DNA of 57,194 bases from an uncultured Chitinophagales bacterium. GTDB taxonomy: Bacteria; Bacteroidota; Bacteroidia; Chitinophagales; JAHDHT01. How positions within the stretch are numbered: position 1 is the stretch's first letter; each line of letters opens with the position of its first letter. Made by a program: the position numbers and the translations under genes. The DNA lies in contig CALHDG010000089.1 of NCBI GenBank assembly GCA_938023075.1, positions 1 to 57,194 of the forward strand, read 5' to 3'. The notes under the pieces are model-generated. The model made no database searches. It was not told the origin of the DNA and worked only from the letters and a program-made list of their open reading frames with translations. Shown here one piece after another: positions 25,455 through 35,193 of the stretch.

Positions 25455-27092
25455 TCAAACAAAAATAGTAATGGCTTTGGTATGTACTTCTGCACCGGCT
25501 TTTAAACGGTAAAAATAACGACCTTTAGGTATGGGGTGTTTAGCTTTGTTAAAAATAATGGTATGAGTTCCTTGGGTTTGTTCACCTTGATATAACATAA
25601 AAATAACTTGCCCAAATTGGTTTAATAATTCTAATTGAATACGCATATCTCTTTTAATGGCATATTGTATTTCTATCATATCTGGTTGCCCAATATGTAT
25701 TTGATGACCTAACAACACTGCCCGGTCATTTGCCGTGGGTGCATACTTACAAACGGGTATTAAATTATCAAATGGTTCAATATCTTTACCTAACACATAA
25801 TTAGCTATTTGCGGATTGATACATAACCAATTTTTTAAAATAGCTGCATAAATGGTTTTAAAGTCAAATTGGTGGGCAGGGTCTTCTCTAACTGAAACTT
25901 TAGTAATATCAGGTTGCGCACCATACAATCCCCCATTAATATTGCCGCCATGTAAAAACACCGGACCACCTAATCCATGGTCTGTTCCTCCACTGTGGTT
26001 TTGCGCCCATGTTCTGCCAAATTCTGAAAAAGTTAATGTTAAAACCTTGTTTGATAATTGATAGTTTTTCATATCCTGATAAAAACATTGTATCGCTTCG
26101 GCATATTCGTGGAGTAATGGGGCTTGCCGGTTATTTTGATCGTTGTGGGTATCAAAACCACCTAAGCTTAGCATATAAATTTTAGTGCCTAAGCCGCCCT
26201 TTATCATTTGTGCAATAATATGGAGTCGTTCTCCTAAATCAGTAGCCGGATAGGCTTTTGCCGGTGATTTTGAAAAAGAGGCATCATAGGCTTCTTGTAT
26301 GGCATCTTTATAATAAAATGAACTATTGGCAATTTCCCGTAAAAATAATATTTCCTGATCTCGATTACAGTCGCCCAAAAAATTGGTGTCGTACAACTTA
26401 CCATTTTGGGCTACAGAGTAAAACTGATCAACACTATTAATACTTAAAGAGGTAGAATTGTATTTGCCTTGAAAGGCTAATTCTGCCACATCGCCAACCT
26501 CTAAGGCTACCGGCACTACCGGCGGCGCTTCAGAAAAAGCAGGCATTATGGTATCAATGTATCTCCCCAACCAACCTCTATCTTCAAAAATATTAGATTC
26601 GGTTGCCGTTGCCCAAATATCGGTGGCTCTAAAATGAGAGTAGCTTGGGTTTTCATATGCTACATTGTTAATGGCTGCCATATTCCCATCTTTCCACATA
26701 GGCATTAATTGCTTGAATGCCGGATTAAAGGCATTGGAATCATCAATAATGGTGTTGCTTAACTGTTGTGCTGGTATATAAAGTTGAGGTCTTTTTTGTT
26801 GATACCTTTCTTGCGTAAGCCCTCTTGGCACAATGGTATTTAAGCCATCGTTACCACCTGCCAAACGAACTAATACCAATATACGATCATGTTCTGTTTG
26901 ATTAATGGCAGATAAAAAAGGATTAACACTTGCCGCCTTTAACAATGTATTTTTGAACGGTAGCATCATGGTAGCCCCTGCTAAACCGGTTCTCCATAAA
27001 AAATCTCGCCGGCTGTGTATTAGGTGATCTCGTTGGTGCGCAATTTTATCTTTTAAAGATTTACCGGTTCTTTTGTTTTTAGTTGAACACAT
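25455..27092 (-). CDS. DUF1501 family protein with Tat signal and T9SS-like C-terminus
   Basis: 545 residues. A twin-arginine signal is present near the N-terminus (HSRRDFLWRTGLAGATMMLPF). The DUF1501 core belongs to the alkaline phosphatase/sulfatase-like superfamily: RLAGGNDGLNTIVP, YSHFRATDIW, LSLGGFDTHNDQ, FSEFGRTWAQN and GTDHGLGGPVFLHG, the latter carrying candidate metal-binding His and Asp. The last ~85 residues (LLNQFGQVIFMLYQG, PKGRYFYRLKAG) look like a T9SS type A sorting domain. Third gene of the minus-strand operon, 29 bases after the DUF1800 gene. DUF1800 and DUF1501 genes are known to be paired in many bacteria; the function of the pair is not established. Confidence 0.88.
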   Translation of the reverse strand: MCSTKNKRTGKSLKDKIAHQRDHLIHSRRDFLWRTGLAGATMMLPFKNTLLKAASVNPFLSAINQTEHDRILVLVRLAGGNDGLNTIVPRGLTQERYQQKRPQLYIPAQQLSNTIIDDSNAFNPAFKQLMPMWKDGNMAAINNVAYENPSYSHFRATDIWATATESNIFEDRGWLGRYIDTIMPAFSEAPPVVPVALEVGDVAELAFQGKYNSTSLSINSVDQFYSVAQNGKLYDTNFLGDCNRDQEILFLREIANSSFYYKDAIQEAYDASFSKSPAKAYPATDLGERLHIIAQMIKGGLGTKIYMLSLGGFDTHNDQNNRQAPLLHEYAEAIQCFYQDMKNYQLSNKVLTLTFSEFGRTWAQNHSGGTDHGLGGPVFLHGGNINGGLYGAQPDITKVSVREDPAHQFDFKTIYAAILKNWLCINPQIANYVLGKDIEPFDNLIPVCKYAPTANDRAVLLGHQIHIGQPDMIEIQYAIKRDMRIQLELLNQFGQVIFMLYQGEQTQGTHTIIFNKAKHPIPKGRYFYRLKAGAEVHTKAITIFV

Positions 27093-27121
27093 GTTGTTTT
27101 ATTAATAGTGATTAATCATTT

Positions 27122-28633
27122 CTAATACAATTCAAATTCGGGTTGTTCTACAATAAAAAGCAATAGATTTTTTATTTGTTGATCTACGTTTTGCCAATTC
27201 ATAGTCCAAAGATGATCATCAAAGTAATTTTTAGGTACGTTAGCTTTAAAATAGGTTAGGGCTTGATTGATTCGATAATTTTCGAGAGGAACTTGTATAA
27301 AATGTTCAACGCAGGCTTGTGTAATCAACTTCGGGTTATTAGTAGTGTTTGTCATTTCAACCAACATATCTCTAATTTTAAGCAAGCCGGTTTTGGTTAA
27401 TTGATTGACTAATAAAGTTAGGTTTTGCTTACGTACCACATATAAGTTTTGGTTAATCCATTTACGGTGCCCTTGCCAACCTGCTACATTTGGCGGATTT
27501 AAAATGCGCTGCCCCGTAAAGTTAATAAAATTCCAAATCAGGTCGTAAAAATTGTCCTCCACTTTTATATCACTTTCCGTTTCTTGTTCAATGGGTAAAT
27601 TGTAATTATATGATCGAATGTTAGAATAGCGTATAAGACCTAAATAACTCGTTATGGGGTCTTTAATTTGTGTGCCCATAGCATCTGCATGATAAAAATG
27701 TTCACTGCTTAATACTTTTTTCATCAGCTTGGCAATGTTCCAATCTTGTTTAAAATAATTAGCCATTTCGGCAACAAAATTTTCGTTGGGATGATGATAA
27801 ATGAATTGTTGATATAGCTTTCTGCAAATATGTTTGGCGCAAAAACCGGCGCGTTCTGTAAATATTAAATCGTGGGTTTGCTCAAAGTCGAAATTGCCGG
27901 TTTGTCCAAAAATGGTTTTAGGGGTATGGTCAAAATCGTTAAGCTCTATATAAGAAATTGGATGGTCTTCATCAGAAATTTTATACCCGGTTAAAGCCCG
28001 GGCAGCTTCTACAATATCTTGTTCGGTATATCCATTACCTTCTCCTAAAGTAAATAGTTCAAACAATTCGCGGGCATAGTTTTCATTGGGGTCGCTGCTT
28101 AAATTTACATTTCCATTTAAAAAAATAAGCATGGCATCGGTTTGTCCAATGTTTTTGCAGAGCGTTCTAAAATCTCCTAAAGCACCTTCGCTTAAGGTGC
28201 GGTAATAGTTCCATACCCTTCTAATTTTGCTGGTATAAACAATGGCTTGTGTAGCAAAATGGCTGTGCCAAAACAGGGTCATTTTATATCGGAAACCCGA
28301 AGTCATCATACCTTCAATCCAATCCCACATCATATAATCTTTATAAGCATATTCGCTATCGCGGCTTTCTCGTGGTTTAAGCAAATTGGCATATTCAGGA
28401 ACTTCTAACTTAATGTCTACTGCATTGTTCACTATTTGATTGACTATAGCTGAGGGGCTTGAATTTACCGCTGCCCTCATTTCTTCATAACTCGCTCCTC
28501 CATTACAGCGATTGAACAAATGCCTTACTTTTTGCATATCCCAAGGGTTTTGTGCAGATGGAACAAAGGCATTTAAACCACCATTAATACAAATGACATT
28601 TTTGTTATCCGATACCGAATGATTGCTTTTCAT
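27122..28633 (-). CDS. DUF1800 family protein
   Basis: 503 residues, helical, with the DUF1800 hallmarks VRHLFNRCNGGASYEEM near the N-terminus, MTLFWHSHFATQ, NENYARELFELFTLGEGNGYTEQDIVEAARALTGY, RAGFCAKHICRKLYQQFIYH and PPNVAGWQGHRKWIN. No clear signal peptide is visible at the chosen start, although its partner carries a Tat signal, so export with the partner is possible. It starts one base after the stop of the T9SS surface protein and is followed by the DUF1501 gene, so all three are one transcription unit. Confidence 0.9.
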   Translation of the reverse strand: MKSNHSVSDNKNVICINGGLNAFVPSAQNPWDMQKVRHLFNRCNGGASYEEMRAAVNSSPSAIVNQIVNNAVDIKLEVPEYANLLKPRESRDSEYAYKDYMMWDWIEGMMTSGFRYKMTLFWHSHFATQAIVYTSKIRRVWNYYRTLSEGALGDFRTLCKNIGQTDAMLIFLNGNVNLSSDPNENYARELFELFTLGEGNGYTEQDIVEAARALTGYKISDEDHPISYIELNDFDHTPKTIFGQTGNFDFEQTHDLIFTERAGFCAKHICRKLYQQFIYHHPNENFVAEMANYFKQDWNIAKLMKKVLSSEHFYHADAMGTQIKDPITSYLGLIRYSNIRSYNYNLPIEQETESDIKVEDNFYDLIWNFINFTGQRILNPPNVAGWQGHRKWINQNLYVVRKQNLTLLVNQLTKTGLLKIRDMLVEMTNTTNNPKLITQACVEHFIQVPLENYRINQALTYFKANVPKNYFDDHLWTMNWQNVDQQIKNLLLFIVEQPEFELY

Positions 28634-28634
28634 G

Positions 28635-30935
28635 TTATTGAATAATTATTTTTTGATGATGAGTAACCCTGGCATTAGTAATTTTTACATCATACCATCC
28701 GGCAGGTAATTTCAGGTTGTCTATTAAGATGGTGGTATATTGTTGGTCAGCTTTTTTGACCGTACTAAAAACCATTTGCCCATTAGTATTAAATATTTTT
28801 ATATGATGCTTTTTCAACAAATGCTCCTCAGCCACTATTTTAATATTTAAATGATCGCCAACCGGATTTGGATAAATTACATATACAGCTTTTGTAATAT
28901 CACCAGCATCTTTACAATTTAAAGTATTAAATTGATGAGTTCTTGTAGCTTCACTCACTGCCTCTTCTTCTTTACAAAGGCTTGCAATATGCCAATTATA
29001 AGTAGTGCAGGGTAATAAGTTAAAAAGTATCATAAAAGGAAATTCCGTTTGGTGGGTATTCCATTCCATTTCATCAGTAGCTTTGTACAAAACTTTATAA
29101 GATGCTCCATCAACAATATCCCAATTTAAAAAAGCAGCATTAGAAGTTGCATTTAAAGCAAACAATTCTTCTGGTGCTTGACAACTATGGCAGCCTTTGG
29201 TTTTAAAATAGATGCTTTCGCTATAACCACCGTAAAATTCATCGCAAATATTTAAAACTTTGGCTTCGTAAAAAGCACAAGATTTTAAATTAGTAAGGCT
29301 AGCATAAGTAGTGGAAGTTGGTAATTCCTGCCAATTGTTGCCGGTTAACTCTTTAAACTTAACTACATAATGCTGTAGATAATTGGCAGAAGTATAGGTT
29401 AAAATAGTTGATGTTGCGGTTATGTTATTCGCTTTTAAATTACTTACAATTGGGCAAGTTATTTCAAAAGCAGGGCATTCAATTTTGTTAGATAGCCGAA
29501 CAGCACAACCTCTTTGGTCGATAACCGTGGTTGACGACACTTCATTATTTTTCAATATCTTGTTTGGAGTATCACCAATAAAAGAATAAGGTGCTTCACC
29601 TCCAGAAACCGTCAATTGTAATTCTCCGGTTCCATTTGTAAAACAATTAATGTGTTTTTCTATTTGTAATGGCTGCGCTGTTGATGTTGCAGAGGCATCT
29701 AATAACCGAATGCTAAATGCCGTTTCCGTAATTGGGAATGTAGCATCTTGTAAAATATTTAAATAATAAGTAGTGTTAGGCAACAAATTTTTAATATGAT
29801 GTACACTATAACAACTGTTATTACCGCTAGTACAATATTTTTCTACCGTATCGCTACAACTGCCTTCCCATAAAACAAAGTTATATGGAAAATTAGCATC
29901 AACATCTACATAACATTCAGTTTCAAAAACATTTTTAAATTTAAACCAAGCACCTACTCCATTTACAGGAACGCAGGAACTAATCTTCGGTCTTGCTGCT
30001 CGATTTAGTTTTGCTTTTGTAAACGTTTCGCTTATAAACAAAGTAGTGGCATTGGCACAATTGGTATTTACGTAGGTGTTGGATAAACGAATAACTTCAG
30101 GACATAAACGACTTTGCAAAGCGGCATAATAGCCACTTACCTGAAGCCTATAAGTTTCATGGGCATTTAAAACCGGCGTAGTTAATAGTTGTTGGTCGGT
30201 ATCTGATATAATTTCTTTTAAAGCATTGCAATTGCCTTTATATAAGGTTAACACATCGGCAAACCAAGCGTTGGAGTTAATTAAATACCGGTCGGTTTTA
30301 TAAGGTGTAAAATAATACCAAACCGAAGAGCGGGACTTTAAATTACGGCTAGGCAAGGTTTGTATAGAGGCATTTTTATTGGCTAGCCATGTATTTGTAT
30401 TAAAATTTGATGAACATTGATCTTCATCATCCACTTTTATTTCTAATGGATTTGAACAATGGTTATTTTCCGGAATAGTTTCCTTAAAAAACCCTTCACT
30501 CAATTGAAGACAATAGTTGCCTTCGTGTAAACCAAAATCATTTTGATGGCTGCTTATTCTTACATAATATTTAGTGGAGGGAATTAATTCAAGATTGATG
30601 CGTTCGCCATAAAAGCCATATTCATCTTTGTTGGTGCATTGTATTTGTTCAAGTTCATCGCAATTACCTTTAAAAAGTGTCATCACATCGTTAAATGCTG
30701 CGTTACTTTCTATTTGTATTTTACCGTGTACCGGAGCATAAAAGTAATGCCAACTGCTGCCTACATTATTTGATAATTTGCAAGAAGGTAATGGACCATT
30801 AAACGTATGCATGGCATTAATAAGACCCGGTTTGCATTGAGTAAAATTAACAAGTGTTGCGGTAGAACAATTGTTATTTGCGCATACAATAAATGGAATG
30901 ATGGCCAATAGAATTATAATTATAGACCTATACAT
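28635..30935 (-). CDS. Large secreted surface protein with fibronectin-type modules and T9SS sorting domain
   Basis: 766 residues with signal peptide MYRSIIIILLAIIPFIVCA. Several repeated modules of ~120 residues follow with the pattern NNCSTATLVNF, SSWHYFYAP, DVMTLFKGNCDELEQI and KYYVRISS, resembling PPC-like domains. Two fibronectin III-like segments come next (CPIVSNLKANNITATSTILTYT, CQAPEELFALNATSNAAFLNWD). The last ~85 residues are a type A T9SS sorting domain with VYVIYPNPVGDHLNIKIV. First gene of the operon with DUF1800 and DUF1501; a surface role, perhaps binding what the downstream proteins act on, is inference. Confidence 0.85.
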   Translation of the reverse strand: MYRSIIIILLAIIPFIVCANNNCSTATLVNFTQCKPGLINAMHTFNGPLPSCKLSNNVGSSWHYFYAPVHGKIQIESNAAFNDVMTLFKGNCDELEQIQCTNKDEYGFYGERINLELIPSTKYYVRISSHQNDFGLHEGNYCLQLSEGFFKETIPENNHCSNPLEIKVDDEDQCSSNFNTNTWLANKNASIQTLPSRNLKSRSSVWYYFTPYKTDRYLINSNAWFADVLTLYKGNCNALKEIISDTDQQLLTTPVLNAHETYRLQVSGYYAALQSRLCPEVIRLSNTYVNTNCANATTLFISETFTKAKLNRAARPKISSCVPVNGVGAWFKFKNVFETECYVDVDANFPYNFVLWEGSCSDTVEKYCTSGNNSCYSVHHIKNLLPNTTYYLNILQDATFPITETAFSIRLLDASATSTAQPLQIEKHINCFTNGTGELQLTVSGGEAPYSFIGDTPNKILKNNEVSSTTVIDQRGCAVRLSNKIECPAFEITCPIVSNLKANNITATSTILTYTSANYLQHYVVKFKELTGNNWQELPTSTTYASLTNLKSCAFYEAKVLNICDEFYGGYSESIYFKTKGCHSCQAPEELFALNATSNAAFLNWDIVDGASYKVLYKATDEMEWNTHQTEFPFMILFNLLPCTTYNWHIASLCKEEEAVSEATRTHQFNTLNCKDAGDITKAVYVIYPNPVGDHLNIKIVAEEHLLKKHHIKIFNTNGQMVFSTVKKADQQYTTILIDNLKLPAGWYDVKITNARVTHHQKIIIQ

Positions 30936-31087
30936 GGTTGATTAACTGGTTAAATTTGGTTTTTACATATGCTTAACTGTGGTTAATGGCAAAAATTAAA
31001 CATATGCAGTAAAGTTAATGCGTTTTATTTGGAAATAAAAGTTTTTATGAGAGCTTTTATCAACAAATGATTTTTTATGCAAAAACG

Positions 31088-31394
31088 GACAAGTTTATCA
31101 AAGTGGTTGATACTTTCTTGTTTTAGAATGCCTCTAGCTCATCCTTGTTTGTAATGAAGATGCTCGAGAAGTGCGTTTGTAACGCACAAAAAATAGTCAG
31201 CTAACGAAGGAGCGAATTGACCAATCTAGCCCCGATTGCAACGGTTATGCTGCCTGAAGCGCGGGCTTTTGTCGCGTAGCTGCAGCATTTGAGTGGAAAG
31301 CGGGACCTAAGTTATCTAAACACCACAAAGTTTCGCTTCAAAAAAAAATCAATGCAAATGTGGCACTAACTTTTATTGTTTAGATAAACTTGAT
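31088..31394 (-). repeat. Copy E of the TIR/hairpin dispersed repeat
   Basis: Reverse orientation, bounded by GACAAGTTTATC (31088-31099) and GATAAACTTGAT (31383-31394). The core stem is ATGCTGC (31247-31253) with GCAGCAT (31282-31288). The arm contains the hairpin GCGTT-TGT-AACGC (about 31161-31173) also found in copy C. It lies between two divergent genes, so here it cannot act as a simple terminator. Confidence 0.82.
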
Positions 31395-31496
31395 GAAAAA
31401 CAGCTACAAATAAAGGTTAATTGACGATTTTTGACGAATAACTCATATTTTAAGCACATAAGTCTGTAAACATTTAAATATACAGCCGTAGTTTGT

Positions 31497-31504
31497 TATT
31501 TTTG
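31497..31504 (+). promoter_or_regulatory. Promoter -7 box TATTTTTG for gltA
   Basis: Exact TAnnTTTG match 30 bases upstream of the ATG at 31535. Confidence 0.6.
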
Positions 31505-31534
31505 TGCAACCGAACGCAAAGAAGATAAAAATTT

Positions 31535-32821
31535 ATGGCAGAAACAGCAACTTTAACTTATAAAGATACTACAATTGAATTACCTGTAATTGAGGGTAGC
31601 GAGCAAGAAAAGGGCTTGGACATTAGTAAATTAAGAGGTTCAACAGGTTTGGTCACTTTAGATCCGGGCTATAAAAACACCGGCGCAACTACTAGTGGCA
31701 TTACTTTTTTAAACGGAGAGCAAGGCATTTTGCGCTACCGTGGTTACCCTATTGAGCAATTGGCAGAAAACGCTTCGTTTACAGAAGTAAGCTATTTGTT
31801 GTTATATGGTGATTTACCCAATAAAGAAGAGTTAGCAGGGTTTGACCGTAAATTATCGATGCATACTTTGGTTCACGAAGATATTAAAAACTTTTTTCTG
31901 GCATATCCTTCTAAGTCGCATCCTATGGGGCAGTTAATTAGTATCGTTTCTTCCTTATCTACCTTTTATCCTGATTCGTTAGATCCTAACCGGTCGGCTG
32001 AAAAAGTAGACTTAACTATGATTCGCTTGTTGGCAAAATTTCCAACTATTGTTTCGTGGATTTTTAAGAAAAATATTGGTCATCCGATTGTATACCCGCA
32101 AAATCATTTAGACTTTGTTTCTAACTTTATGCATATGACTTTTGGGCAGCGAACCGAAGATGTGGAGATTGATGCCGTTATTGTAGATGCCGTTAACAAA
32201 CTGTTGATTTTACATGCCGATCACGAACAAAATTGTTCTACTTCAACGGTAAAAATTGTGGGTTCGTCGCATGCTAATTTATATGCTTCGGTTTCTGCCG
32301 GTATTTCTGCTTTGTGGGGACCTTTGCATGGAGGTGCTAATCAAGCCGTTTTAGAAATGTTAGAAAATATTCGCTTAGATGGCGGCAACACCACAAAATG
32401 GTTAGATAAGGCGAAAGATAAAAGCGACCCGTTTAGGTTGATGGGTTTCGGTCATCGGGTGTATAAAAACTTCGATCCGCGAGCAATTATTATTAAAAAG
32501 GCAGCAGACTCAGTTTTAGAGAAGTTGGGCGTAGACGATCCGGTATTAGAAATTGCCAAAAAATTAGAAGAAGCGGCTTTAAATGACGATTACTTTAAGT
32601 CAAGAAAATTATTCCCTAATGTAGATTTTTATTCTGGCATTATTTACCGGGCTATTGGCTTTCCGGTTGAAATGTTTACGGTTATGTTTGCTTTAGGTAG
32701 GTTACCGGGTTGGATTGCGCAATGGAAAGAGATGTTAGAACTCAAATCGCCTATTGGCAGACCAAGACAAATTTATACCGGGCATAATGAGCGTAACTTT
32801 GTGGCTTTAAATGATCGATAA
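31535..32821 (+). CDS. gltA: Citrate synthase
   Basis: Condenses acetyl-CoA and oxaloacetate at the entry to the TCA cycle. 428 residues, the length of the hexameric type II enzyme. The catalytic residues are visible: His in GPLHGGANQAVLEML (about 272), His in MGFGHRVYKNFDPRA (about 311) and Asp in FPNVDFYSG (about 368). The N-terminal EGSEQEKGLDISKLRGSTG and ITFLNGEQGILRYRGYPIEQLA are typical. It has a leader with a consensus -7 box. A small lipoprotein gene follows 28 bases downstream. Confidence 0.97.
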   Translation: MAETATLTYKDTTIELPVIEGSEQEKGLDISKLRGSTGLVTLDPGYKNTGATTSGITFLNGEQGILRYRGYPIEQLAENASFTEVSYLLLYGDLPNKEELAGFDRKLSMHTLVHEDIKNFFLAYPSKSHPMGQLISIVSSLSTFYPDSLDPNRSAEKVDLTMIRLLAKFPTIVSWIFKKNIGHPIVYPQNHLDFVSNFMHMTFGQRTEDVEIDAVIVDAVNKLLILHADHEQNCSTSTVKIVGSSHANLYASVSAGISALWGPLHGGANQAVLEMLENIRLDGGNTTKWLDKAKDKSDPFRLMGFGHRVYKNFDPRAIIIKKAADSVLEKLGVDDPVLEIAKKLEEAALNDDYFKSRKLFPNVDFYSGIIYRAIGFPVEMFTVMFALGRLPGWIAQWKEMLELKSPIGRPRQIYTGHNERNFVALNDR

Positions 32822-32849
32822 TTTTTAACCTACTTAAAATTTTAATGTC

Positions 32850-33089
32850 ATGAATATCCTACAAAAGTTAATTGCTCTGCTGCTCATTACTGCAGTACTT
32901 TCTTTATACAGTTGTCAAGCTTGTTTAGAATGCGAAATAAAATACACAGATGCACAAACTAATAGAGACACTGTAATTGTGAGAACCCAATGCAGCAAGA
33001 AAAAAGATAGAGAAGAATTTGAAAACGATACGAGAGACCGGGCAATTGCTAACAATGGCACGTATAATTGTATGATTAAAGAAAATTGA
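32850..33089 (+). CDS. Small hypothetical lipoprotein
   Basis: 79 residues with a lipoprotein signal, MNILQKLIALLLITAVLSLYSC, so the mature protein begins at Cys22 and is about 58 residues. It has Cys pairs (CQACLEC) and two more Cys (RTQCSKK, YNCMIK), enough for two disulfides. Not recognised as a named family. It is in the same direction as gltA and the TspO gene and close to both, so it may be in one transcript. Confidence 0.6.
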   Translation: MNILQKLIALLLITAVLSLYSCQACLECEIKYTDAQTNRDTVIVRTQCSKKKDREEFENDTRDRAIANNGTYNCMIKEN

Positions 33090-33103
33090 TTGACAAAACA
33101 TAG

Positions 33104-33583
33104 ATGGATACACTTTCTCTTCCTGTAAAAATAATTATAGGTATAGTAGTTTGCTTAGGTGTTGGTTTCCTGTCCGGTATCGCCACGAGTGGCTCAATTA
33201 ACACTTGGTATACTACCTTAAATAAACCGGCTTTTAACCCACCTAATTGGTTGTTTGCCCCAGCATGGACTATTTTATATACCTTAATGGGTATTTCGGT
33301 AGCTTACATTTGGCATGCCGGTTGGAAAAATGCCGCCGTTAAAACTGCCATCTTTATTTTTGTTGCCCAATTGTTGTTGAATGCCTTTTGGTCGGTAGCT
33401 TTTTTTGGTATGCAAAACCCGCCATTTGCACTTGCAGTAATTTTAATTTTGTGGGTGTTGATATTCATCTGTATTGTACGGTTTAAACCGATTAAAGCCT
33501 TGGCTGCCTACTTGCTTGTTCCCTATTTGTTGTGGGTTACTTTTGCTACCGTTTTAAATGTTTCTATTATTTTAGTGAATTAA
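33104..33583 (+). CDS. TspO/MBR family protein
   Basis: 159 residues with five membrane segments. The family signature is clear: STGSINTWYTTLNKPAFNPPNWLFAPAWTILYTLMGISVAYIW has the conserved W-Y-L-KP-P-PP-W-F-P-W-LY-MG pattern (written here in pieces: WYTTLNKPAFNPPNWLF, then APAWTILYTLMG). TspO proteins bind porphyrins and other tetrapyrroles and are sensors or catalysts of their breakdown. Not in a heme gene context here. Starts 14 bases after the small lipoprotein. Confidence 0.92.
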   Translation: MDTLSLPVKIIIGIVVCLGVGFLSGIATSGSINTWYTTLNKPAFNPPNWLFAPAWTILYTLMGISVAYIWHAGWKNAAVKTAIFIFVAQLLLNAFWSVAFFGMQNPPFALAVILILWVLIFICIVRFKPIKALAAYLLVPYLLWVTFATVLNVSIILVN

Positions 33584-33962
33584 CCCCTTCTCAAAAAGTA
33601 GGTCACCTCTGCCTATTCAGTGTTTCTCTATTTGCAAGCTAATAACGCTAAAGTTTCCCAATTCTAATCTTTCTTATTTGTAGCTTCAATTTTTTTGACC
33701 GACGAGTGCTCCCATTGAGTACAGCAACCATTTTCTATTGAAAAAACTCTTACTGTTGTGTTGGAAATTTACGTAGCCCTAGCGAAACAAATTATTCGAC
33801 ATATCTGCCAAAGACAAGCGGTGAGATCGTTTTATAGATTTGCAAAAACTAGTGTTTATAACCAGCCGGTGCCATTAGTTTTTTTATATGATTTTTTAGA
33901 TCAGTAAATGTTATTATATTCGAAAAGTTGATTTGGATGGCTGATACTAGCTTAATAAGTAA
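33584..33962. other. Gene-free stretch between TspO and DUF1214 genes
   Basis: About 380 bases with no open frame of note, none of the dispersed repeats and no strong hairpin. I see nothing identifiable in it. Confidence 0.55.
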
Positions 33963-34583
33963 TTGATGAAATATATATTTTTATTGGCACTAATTGGATT
34001 AACCGGATTTTTTATTGGGCAACGGTCGCCTGAAAAAAAGATTGACTTTTTGTCTGCCAAACTTGCTAATGGAGGAAACACCATGTTTAAAAGCGGGGTT
34101 AAAAATGGATCGTGGAAAACTTTTGTTGGCATTGCTGAAGATGACCAACCTGCCTTAGTACGATCTGTTATCGCAAGAATTGGGTTAGGCGCCAACACCA
34201 ATGAAGAAGCCATATATCTGAATGCCCGAGAAGATATTAATGGAGATCCATTGGTTTCGAACAGAAACTATCAAATAACTGTTCCGGCAGAAATACCGGT
34301 GCACGAATTTTGGTCGATAACGGTTTACGGCAATAATCATTTTTTGTGTAACAACCCTGCCAATAAATTTGCGATTTCCAGTTTTCACAAGCTCTCAAAA
34401 AATCCAGATGGAACAATCACCCTATATTTGGGGCAACACGAAATGCAACCAGTCTCTAATTGGTTGCCTTCTTCTATTATAGATGAACCCATTTCATTAA
34501 CGCTTCGTTGTTACCATCCAACTGCAAGCATGTTACGGGATATTGAATCCATCAATCTACCAACTATAAAACCAATCAAATGA
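33963..34583 (+). CDS. DUF1214 family protein
   Basis: 206 residues. An N-terminal membrane anchor or signal (MMKYIFLLALIGLTGFFIG) is followed by the DUF1214 fold, recognisable by NYQITVPAEIPVHEFWSITVYG and SNWLPSSI-then-LTLRCYHPTASML. DUF1214 and DUF1254 domains are usually fused in one protein or encoded side by side, and here the DUF1254 gene overlaps by four bases (ATGA at 34580-34583). The role of the pair is unknown. Confidence 0.85.
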   Translation: MMKYIFLLALIGLTGFFIGQRSPEKKIDFLSAKLANGGNTMFKSGVKNGSWKTFVGIAEDDQPALVRSVIARIGLGANTNEEAIYLNAREDINGDPLVSNRNYQITVPAEIPVHEFWSITVYGNNHFLCNNPANKFAISSFHKLSKNPDGTITLYLGQHEMQPVSNWLPSSIIDEPISLTLRCYHPTASMLRDIESINLPTIKPIK

Positions 34584-35143
34584 TGAGCTGGCTTAAATTT
34601 ATAACATTAGCAATTATAATATGTCTACTTTCGTGGATGGCAGGAGTTGCCTATGGCATATACAAATTTCCAAAAAAAATAATGGCTGAAGGATACGAGA
34701 GGCATCTCAAAATAGCTGGCGCACCCTGGAAATTTCATCATATGAACGATTTGGTGGATGCCAATTTCAAAAAAGTTGTTCGACCTTCTGTAGATTTTTT
34801 ATATAGCTCCGCTGTATTAGATGCCCGTGATGGAAGCTACGTTTTATCCATACCTAAAATTGATCGCTATTTTGTATTTCAATTTATGGAAGATGACACC
34901 GATGTGTTTGACTACGTTGGAAGCAGGCAATATGGTAAAAATAAAAAATTAGATATATTGATTGTACCAAATAATTATGATGGACCAGATTATGGATTAC
35001 CGGTAGTTCAACTAAAAACAGAAAGGGTTTGGTTGTTAGCAAGATATCAGTTATTTAACCACGAAGACTTGAACAATGTGCAAGCAATACAAGATCAAGT
35101 AGAGTTGACACCTATTTCTTTATTTTTAGATGATGCTACTTAA
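34580..35143 (+). CDS. DUF1254 family protein
   Basis: 187 residues with an N-terminal membrane segment (FITLAIIICLLSWMAGVAYGI). The DUF1254 domain follows: VVRPSVDFLYSSAVLDARDGSYVLSIPKID, RYFVFQFMEDDTDVFDYVGSR and ERVWLLARYQLFNHEDLNNVQAIQDQVELTPIS (given in parts). Partner of the DUF1214 protein; both face the periplasm or are lipid-side anchored. Order here is DUF1214 first, the opposite of the domain order in the fused forms. Confidence 0.85.
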   Translation: MMSWLKFITLAIIICLLSWMAGVAYGIYKFPKKIMAEGYERHLKIAGAPWKFHHMNDLVDANFKKVVRPSVDFLYSSAVLDARDGSYVLSIPKIDRYFVFQFMEDDTDVFDYVGSRQYGKNKKLDILIVPNNYDGPDYGLPVVQLKTERVWLLARYQLFNHEDLNNVQAIQDQVELTPISLFLDDAT

Positions 35144-35193
35144 AAAATGCCTATTTTGTAAATATATTTTTTTAAACCATAAACAACCTTTTT

